DNA from: Mycobacterium haemophilum DSM 44634
GTDB lineage: Bacteria; Actinomycetota; Actinomycetes; Mycobacteriales; Mycobacteriaceae
DNA length: 64,000 nt
NCBI RefSeq assembly: GCF_000340435.2
Contig: NZ_CP011883.2
Location: 1,026,607-1,090,606 of the forward strand
Direction of reading: 5' to 3'
Within the stretch, counting starts at the first letter, position 1. Each line of letters opens with the position of its first letter. The notes under the pieces were generated by a model. It searched no databases. It was not told the DNA's origin and saw only the letters and a program-made list of their open reading frames with translations. Of the stretch, positions 59,856 to 64,000 are shown piece by piece. A program made the translations under genes and the position numbers.

Positions 59856-60653
59856 ACACAGACCCGGGTATTGGCTGTGGCGAACCAGAAGGGTGGCGTG
59901 GCCAAGACAACAACGGTTGCCTCACTGGGTGCGGCGATTGCGGATAAGGGACGGCGAGTGCTGCTTGTCGATCTGGATCCGCAGGGTTGTTTGACCTTCT
60001 CGCTGGGTCAAGATCCCGACAAACTACCGGTTTCTGTGCACGACGTATTGCTCGGTGAGGTCGAGCCAAATGCCGCGCTGGTCACGACGGTGGAGGGAAT
60101 GACGCTGCTGCCGGCCAACATTGACCTCGCCGGCGCTGAGGCGATGTTGCTGATGCGGGCAGGCCGCGAATATGCGCTCAAACGTGCGTTGGCCAAACTC
60201 TCCGACCAGTTCGATGTGGTCGTCATCGATTGCCCGCCGTCACTCGGCGTGCTGACCCTCAACGGTCTGACGGCCGCCGACGAGGTCATTGTGCCGCTGC
60301 AGTGTGAGACGCTGGCACACCGCGGCGTCGGCCAGTTCCTGCGCACCGTCGCCGACGTCCAGCAGATCACCAACCCGGGTCTGCGACTGCTAGGTGCGTT
60401 ACCGACGCTGTATGACTCCCGCACCACCCACACCCGTGACGTGCTGCTCGACGTCGCAGACCGCTATGAGCTGCCGGTGTTGGCGCCGCCTATTCCGCGC
60501 ACGGTGCGCTTCGCTGAGGCCAGCGCGTCGGGCTCGTCGGTGATTGCCGGACGCAAGAATAAGGGGGCGCTGGCCTACCGCGAGCTGGCACAGGCGTTGC
60601 TCAAGCATTGGAAGACCGGCAAACCCCTGCCCACGTTCACTGTCGAGATGTAG
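59853..60653 (+). CDS. ParA/Soj-like ATPase (Rv3213c homologue)
   Basis: 266 residues from ATG 59853. Deviant Walker A NQKGGVAKTTT (12-22), VLLVDLDPQGCLTFSLG, Walker B VVVIDCPPSLGVLT, and the C-terminal PRTVRFAEASASG. It is a chromosomal orphan ParA without an adjacent ParB; its role (positioning or segregation) is not defined. Its ribosome binding site lies inside an interspersed repeat. Convergent with the next gene. Confidence 0.93.
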   Translation: MTQTRVLAVANQKGGVAKTTTVASLGAAIADKGRRVLLVDLDPQGCLTFSLGQDPDKLPVSVHDVLLGEVEPNAALVTTVEGMTLLPANIDLAGAEAMLLMRAGREYALKRALAKLSDQFDVVVIDCPPSLGVLTLNGLTAADEVIVPLQCETLAHRGVGQFLRTVADVQQITNPGLRLLGALPTLYDSRTTHTRDVLLDVADRYELPVLAPPIPRTVRFAEASASGSSVIAGRKNKGALAYRELAQALLKHWKTGKPLPTFTVEM

Positions 60654-60682
60654 CGGCCCGAGCGGGCTCATGGCCCCAGTGG

Positions 60683-61906
60683 TCAGCCCAGTGCTACCAC
60701 GGTGTCGCCGCGCTGCTCGAACACCGTGGCACCCGAAACGGTCGGGATCACCGCTGAGTTGCTCGGCGGTCGACTCACCGGGATGTAGCGGTTATTCGCG
60801 CCGCTGAGCGGGTCATAGACGCCGATCTCGCCGGTGACCGGTACCAGCAGTTGACCGGCCATCATCACACCGGGCCCCACCGGCGCCGTCGTTTCGCCCG
60901 CGGCAATGGTGTATCGCAGCGTGAGGTTGTTCTGATTGAAGACCATGAGGGTATCGCCGGTCCACCAGGTCACCAGGTTGCCCGTCTGTGAGACCACCGC
61001 CGAGCTCGACGGCGGCTTGGCCAGCAGTGTGCTCGCCACGGTGGTTCCGGTCTCGTCGATCACGTCCACTCTGGGCTGCGCGCCGGCTTCTCCGGGCAGA
61101 TAAACGGCCGTATTGGTGTCGGACACCGTCAGCACGCGAGCCCCCGAACCCGACCGGACCCCGGGTTCGGCCACCAGGCGTTGTTGGGGTTCGTCGTCTT
61201 CTTTTCCCGGGCGCAACAGCACGAGCCGCAGGTCGGCCTGATTCGCACAGGCCTCGAGCACCGATACCGCCGACGAGCTGGCTGCTGCGGACTCCAGCGT
61301 GCATCCGGAGTGCAGTCCCCGCGCCGACGGTTTCACCCGGGCGTCGATCTCACCGTAGGCGAGCATCCGGACCATGTCCGAGCGCCAGAGTTCCAGGCGG
61401 GTATCGCCGGCCGACAACACCGCCGTGCCGTCAGAGGACAGGCGCACGTGTGGATCGGCGTAGCTACTGCGGGCGGCTCCGCGACGGCCGGTGGACCCAT
61501 CGATGGTGCTGACCTGACCGCAACCGCGGTCATCTCGATAGACCGCGACGGCGTAATGGTAGACCCAGGACACCCCGCACAGATCGCTGTCGCGGGCATA
61601 GCTCCAGCGCGACTCGCCCGTGGCGGGGTCGCGCCCATCCACCTGGCGCCCGTCGCCAGTGATTACCGCCCCACCCACCACCACGGGGGCGGTGGTGGCA
61701 GGACTGGCAGCGGCCCAGAGCTGGTTGAGGGAGGCCGGCACTTCCCGAGCCGGAGTCGGGTTGGGCGCCGGGGTGGCGGCCGGCCGGCTGAGGGTGGCCC
61801 GGGCGTCGCTGGTCCACCAGATCAGCGACGCGGCGGTGGCGAGGACGACCGCGATCGTCACGGCGGCCATGATGTCGGCCTTGGTCCGGCGTTCGGGTCT
61901 GACCAT
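60683..61906 (-). CDS. Membrane-anchored β-propeller-like protein (Rv3212 homologue)
   Basis: 407 residues. A short cytoplasmic N-terminus (MVRPERRTKADIMA) precedes one membrane helix (AVTIAVVLATAASLIWWTSDA, about 15-35). A Pro-rich linker (PAATPAPNPTPA) leads to an extracytoplasmic PQQ-like propeller with repeated blades (VVGGAVITGDGRQVDGRDPATGESRW, LLVPVTGEIGVYDPLSGANNRYIPV). Cys residues at about 110, 128, 204 and 222 may form disulfides. Function is unknown. The start is 12 bp after the rhlE stop on the same strand, so it is likely co-transcribed with rhlE. Confidence 0.9.
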   Translation of the reverse strand: MVRPERRTKADIMAAVTIAVVLATAASLIWWTSDARATLSRPAATPAPNPTPAREVPASLNQLWAAASPATTAPVVVGGAVITGDGRQVDGRDPATGESRWSYARDSDLCGVSWVYHYAVAVYRDDRGCGQVSTIDGSTGRRGAARSSYADPHVRLSSDGTAVLSAGDTRLELWRSDMVRMLAYGEIDARVKPSARGLHSGCTLESAAASSSAVSVLEACANQADLRLVLLRPGKEDDEPQQRLVAEPGVRSGSGARVLTVSDTNTAVYLPGEAGAQPRVDVIDETGTTVASTLLAKPPSSSAVVSQTGNLVTWWTGDTLMVFNQNNLTLRYTIAAGETTAPVGPGVMMAGQLLVPVTGEIGVYDPLSGANNRYIPVSRPPSNSAVIPTVSGATVFEQRGDTVVALG

Positions 61907-61917
61907 GCGTCAGAAGC

Positions 61918-63489
61918 TCAGTTGGCCTGTGCAGCCAGGTTCTTGTTGAGACCGTTGTCGACGCCCTCCGTCGGCTTGCGGCGGCGGCGCCGGCGACGGC
62001 GGACGTCAGTGGATGGGGAGCCGGGCGAGGAACTCGGCGGCGTCTCCGCGACGGCTTCGCCGTTGCTGGCCAAGGTGGCGGTGGCCAAGTTGTGGGTGGG
62101 ATGTCCGGTGACGAGTTGGCCGCCACGGGTGCGGCGTCGCCGTGCGCCAGTGCGCGTCCGCGCCGGCTTCTCGGCTTTCTCTGGCGCTTCCGACTTGTCC
62201 CCGTCACGGTCGGTGCCGCGGCGTTTGACCTGCGCCTTGCGCGGCGCGCCGACAGTTCCGCTGGCCTCGGCCGGGATGGCCAACTCGGTGTACAGATGGG
62301 GCGAGCTGGAGTAGGTCTCGGCCGGATCGGGGGACCCCAAGCCCAGCGCCTTGTCGATCGTCTCCCAGCGGGGCAGCTCGTCCCAGTCCACCAAGGTGAC
62401 CGCGACCCCGGTGCGACCGGCACGGCCCGTGCGTCCGATGCGGTGGACGTACATCTTCTCGTCTTCAGGGCACTGGTAGTTGATGACGTGGGTGACGTCG
62501 TCGATGTCGATGCCGCGGGCGGCCACGTCGGTGGCGACCAGCACATCGACATTGCCGGTCCGAAAAGCTTTGAGTGCCTTCTCCCGCGCTATCTGTCCGA
62601 GGTCACCATGCACGGCGCCCACCGCGAAACCGCGTTCGCCCAACTCATCGGCGACCTTCTGCGCGGTGCGCTTGGTGCGGGTGAAGATCATCGTCGCGCC
62701 CCGGTCACGCGCCTGCAGTATCCGGCTGACCAGCTCCACCTTGTCCAATGCGTGGGCGCGGTAGACGAACTGCTCGGTGGTGTCGTGCACCGCCAAGGAG
62801 TGCGGTGCCTCGGCCCGGATATGGGTGGGCTGGTCCATGAATGTGCGGGCCAGCGTGATGATCGGGTCCGGCATGGTCGCCGAGAACAGCATAGATTGCC
62901 GGTCGGTGGGGATCTGCCGCAAGATGCGCTCGATATCGGGAAGGAAGCCCAGATCGAGCATCTCGTCGGCCTCATCGAGGACCAGCACCGACAACCCGCC
63001 CAGCTGCAGCTGGCCCTGTTGGCACAGGTCAAGTAGCCGGCCGGGAGTGCCCACCACGACGTCGGCGCCTGCCTGCAGTGCCTCGATCTGTGGTTCGTAG
63101 GCCCGTCCTCCGTAGATGGATACCACCGAGAACCGCCGGTTGCCATCGTCAGCGGTCAGGTATTTGGCCGCGGCGGCCAGGTCGTCGGCGACTTGCAGGC
63201 AAAGCTCCCGGGTGGGCACCACGACCAGCGCTCGTGGTGCGCCGGTCAGCGGCCTTGCCGCGGTAGCGACGCTGATGCGCTGCAGCAACGGCACGCCAAA
63301 CGCGAAGGTTTTACCCATGCCGGTGCGGGCCTGGCCGATCACGTCGTCGCCGGCAAGCGCAAGCGGCAGGGTGAGTTCTTGGATAGCAAAAGGTTGCTCA
63401 ATGCCTCGTTCGGCCAGCGCGCGGACTATTTCGTCGCGGACTCCGAGTTTGGCAAAGGTCGGTTCAGTTGTGCTTGTTAGTGCAGTCAT
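61918..63489 (-). CDS. rhlE: DEAD-box RNA helicase RhlE
   Basis: 523 residues from ATG 63489. Q motif FAKLGVRDEIVRALAERGIEQPFAIQ, motif I ARTGMGKT, Ia PTRELCLQ, Ib TPGRLLD, II VLDEADEMLD, III SATMP. Domain 2 has IFTRTKRTA, VATDVAARGIDID and HRIGRTGRAG. The C-terminal 120 residues are basic and low-complexity (RRRRRRRKP), an RNA-binding tail. The long leader (63490-63760) before the divergent neighbour may carry cold-responsive control, which is inference. Homologue of Rv3211. Confidence 0.95.
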   Translation of the reverse strand: MTALTSTTEPTFAKLGVRDEIVRALAERGIEQPFAIQELTLPLALAGDDVIGQARTGMGKTFAFGVPLLQRISVATAARPLTGAPRALVVVPTRELCLQVADDLAAAAKYLTADDGNRRFSVVSIYGGRAYEPQIEALQAGADVVVGTPGRLLDLCQQGQLQLGGLSVLVLDEADEMLDLGFLPDIERILRQIPTDRQSMLFSATMPDPIITLARTFMDQPTHIRAEAPHSLAVHDTTEQFVYRAHALDKVELVSRILQARDRGATMIFTRTKRTAQKVADELGERGFAVGAVHGDLGQIAREKALKAFRTGNVDVLVATDVAARGIDIDDVTHVINYQCPEDEKMYVHRIGRTGRAGRTGVAVTLVDWDELPRWETIDKALGLGSPDPAETYSSSPHLYTELAIPAEASGTVGAPRKAQVKRRGTDRDGDKSEAPEKAEKPARTRTGARRRRTRGGQLVTGHPTHNLATATLASNGEAVAETPPSSSPGSPSTDVRRRRRRRRKPTEGVDNGLNKNLAAQAN

Positions 63490-63760
63490 ATGTGGGTGAA
63501 AAGCCTTTCGGTGACCGTATCGGTTTTGTGTCGGTGTTTTGCTGTCGCGGTTCACGCGCGCACAAGTTCCGACTCCGAATAGGTCGCCAAGTCGCCGGCC
63601 CCACGGTCAGTCTGTCTGAACCCCAGTCCAGGTGGCCCAGCTGTGCACGCACATTTCGCCAGTAGCAGCAGCACAGAAACGCAGCCACTACCTATCAGCA
63701 TGATAACCGGTCACCCGGCGGGCGCCCATTTTCGCTGGGCTAGCCGACTAGAGTGTTGCC

Positions 63761-64000
63761 ATGCCCTCGCCCTCGTCCGCGGACCAATTGGCCGATTCGC
63801 CGGCGCCACGGTTACCGGCGGATCATCCGGCCGTCAACGAATTGTTCGCGTTGTTGGCCTACGGGGAAGTGGCCGCGTTTTACCGGCTGACCGACGAGGC
63901 TCGGATGGCGCCGGACCTGCGGGGACGGATCTCGATGGCGAGTATTGCCGCCGCCGAGATGGGGCATTATCAGCTGCTGCGCGACGCCCTGGAGCGCCGA
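63761..64000 (+). CDS. Ferritin-like-fold protein, Rv3210c homologue (5' part)
   Basis: First 80 codons, cut by the window end: MPSPSSADQLADSPAPRLPA, then DHPAVNELFALLAYGEVAAFYRLTDEARMAPDLRGRISMASIAAAEMGHYQLLRDALERR. Glu in LAYGEVAAF and the EMGHY motif (E-x2-H) are typical di-iron ligands of the MiaE-like ferritin fold family. Function is unknown. Divergent from rhlE. Confidence 0.88.
   Translation, partial: MPSPSSADQLADSPAPRLPADHPAVNELFALLAYGEVAAFYRLTDEARMAPDLRGRISMASIAAAEMGHYQLLRDALERR

Overview
The window reads as chromosome of a slow-growing Mycobacterium related to the M. tuberculosis complex. It has high GC, and gene after gene follows the M. tuberculosis order Rv3248c to Rv3210c (read in reverse), with near-identical MtrA, SecA1, SigH and WhiB1. 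PE/PPE genes, a REP13E12-type HNH gene and MIRU-like repeats are also present. It does not look like M. tuberculosis itself: the triacylglycerol-synthase gene split there (Rv3234c/Rv3233c) is one full-length ORF here, and large accessory blocks are inserted. I cannot name the species. Rv-number equivalences are from memory of the H37Rv map, not from a search.

Layout. 1-19015 is conserved core: sahH 3' end, tmk, the mtrA-mtrB-lpqB envelope-stress operon, a ComF-like gene, long-form hibernation factor, secA1, an MddA/NnrU-like membrane protein, a KhtT/KhtU-like K+/H+ antiporter pair, an Rv3235-family gene, a WS/DGAT gene, ppk2, and the desA3 desaturase with its ferredoxin-reductase partner. 19016-22250 is a small accessory block: a decayed fragment, a secreted Cys protein, and a thiolase divergent from an HxlR regulator around a strong palindrome. 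22302-25544 is core again (rsgA, aroA, SRAP), with repeat insertions inside aroA and SRAP.

25545-48454 is an accessory island of about 23 kb between the Rv3226c (SRAP) and Rv3225c homologues. It carries a HEPN-domain gene flanked by 145-bp direct repeats, a 13E12 HNH gene, an IS110-family element, a sulfatase with a secreted Cys-rich partner, and a LuxR response regulator. Next come a prolyl oligopeptidase preceded by two paralogous 37-residue peptides absent from ordinary ORF calling, two PE/PPE pairs (one PE25/PPE41-like), and a NarL-type sensor kinase. The island ends with an MTA/SAH nucleosidase, a cupin, an FAD oxidoreductase, an HdeD-like protein, a methyltransferase remnant, and a fusion of an EccA-like TPR domain to an EspI/MinD-like ATPase. 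49898-51148 holds a second, decaying PE/PPE-like pair sharing an upstream element with the first.

51149-64000 is core: an SDR, sigH-rshA, the 24-residue ribosomal protein bL37, the biotinyl protein TB7.3, pdtaS, whiB1 with CRP-like sites, a diacylglycerol-kinase-like gene, a small membrane protein, a GNAT, entC, gpm2, a ParA-like ATPase, an Rv3212 homologue, rhlE, and the start of an Rv3210c homologue.

The most promising undescribed system is the peptide / prolyl-oligopeptidase unit (35967-36559), which shows an internal duplication of the whole peptide-peptidase start. It lies between a LuxR response regulator and a multi-pass histidine kinase and directly downstream of ESX-substrate-type PE/PPE genes. 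This suggests a processed-peptide (RiPP-like or signalling) circuit.
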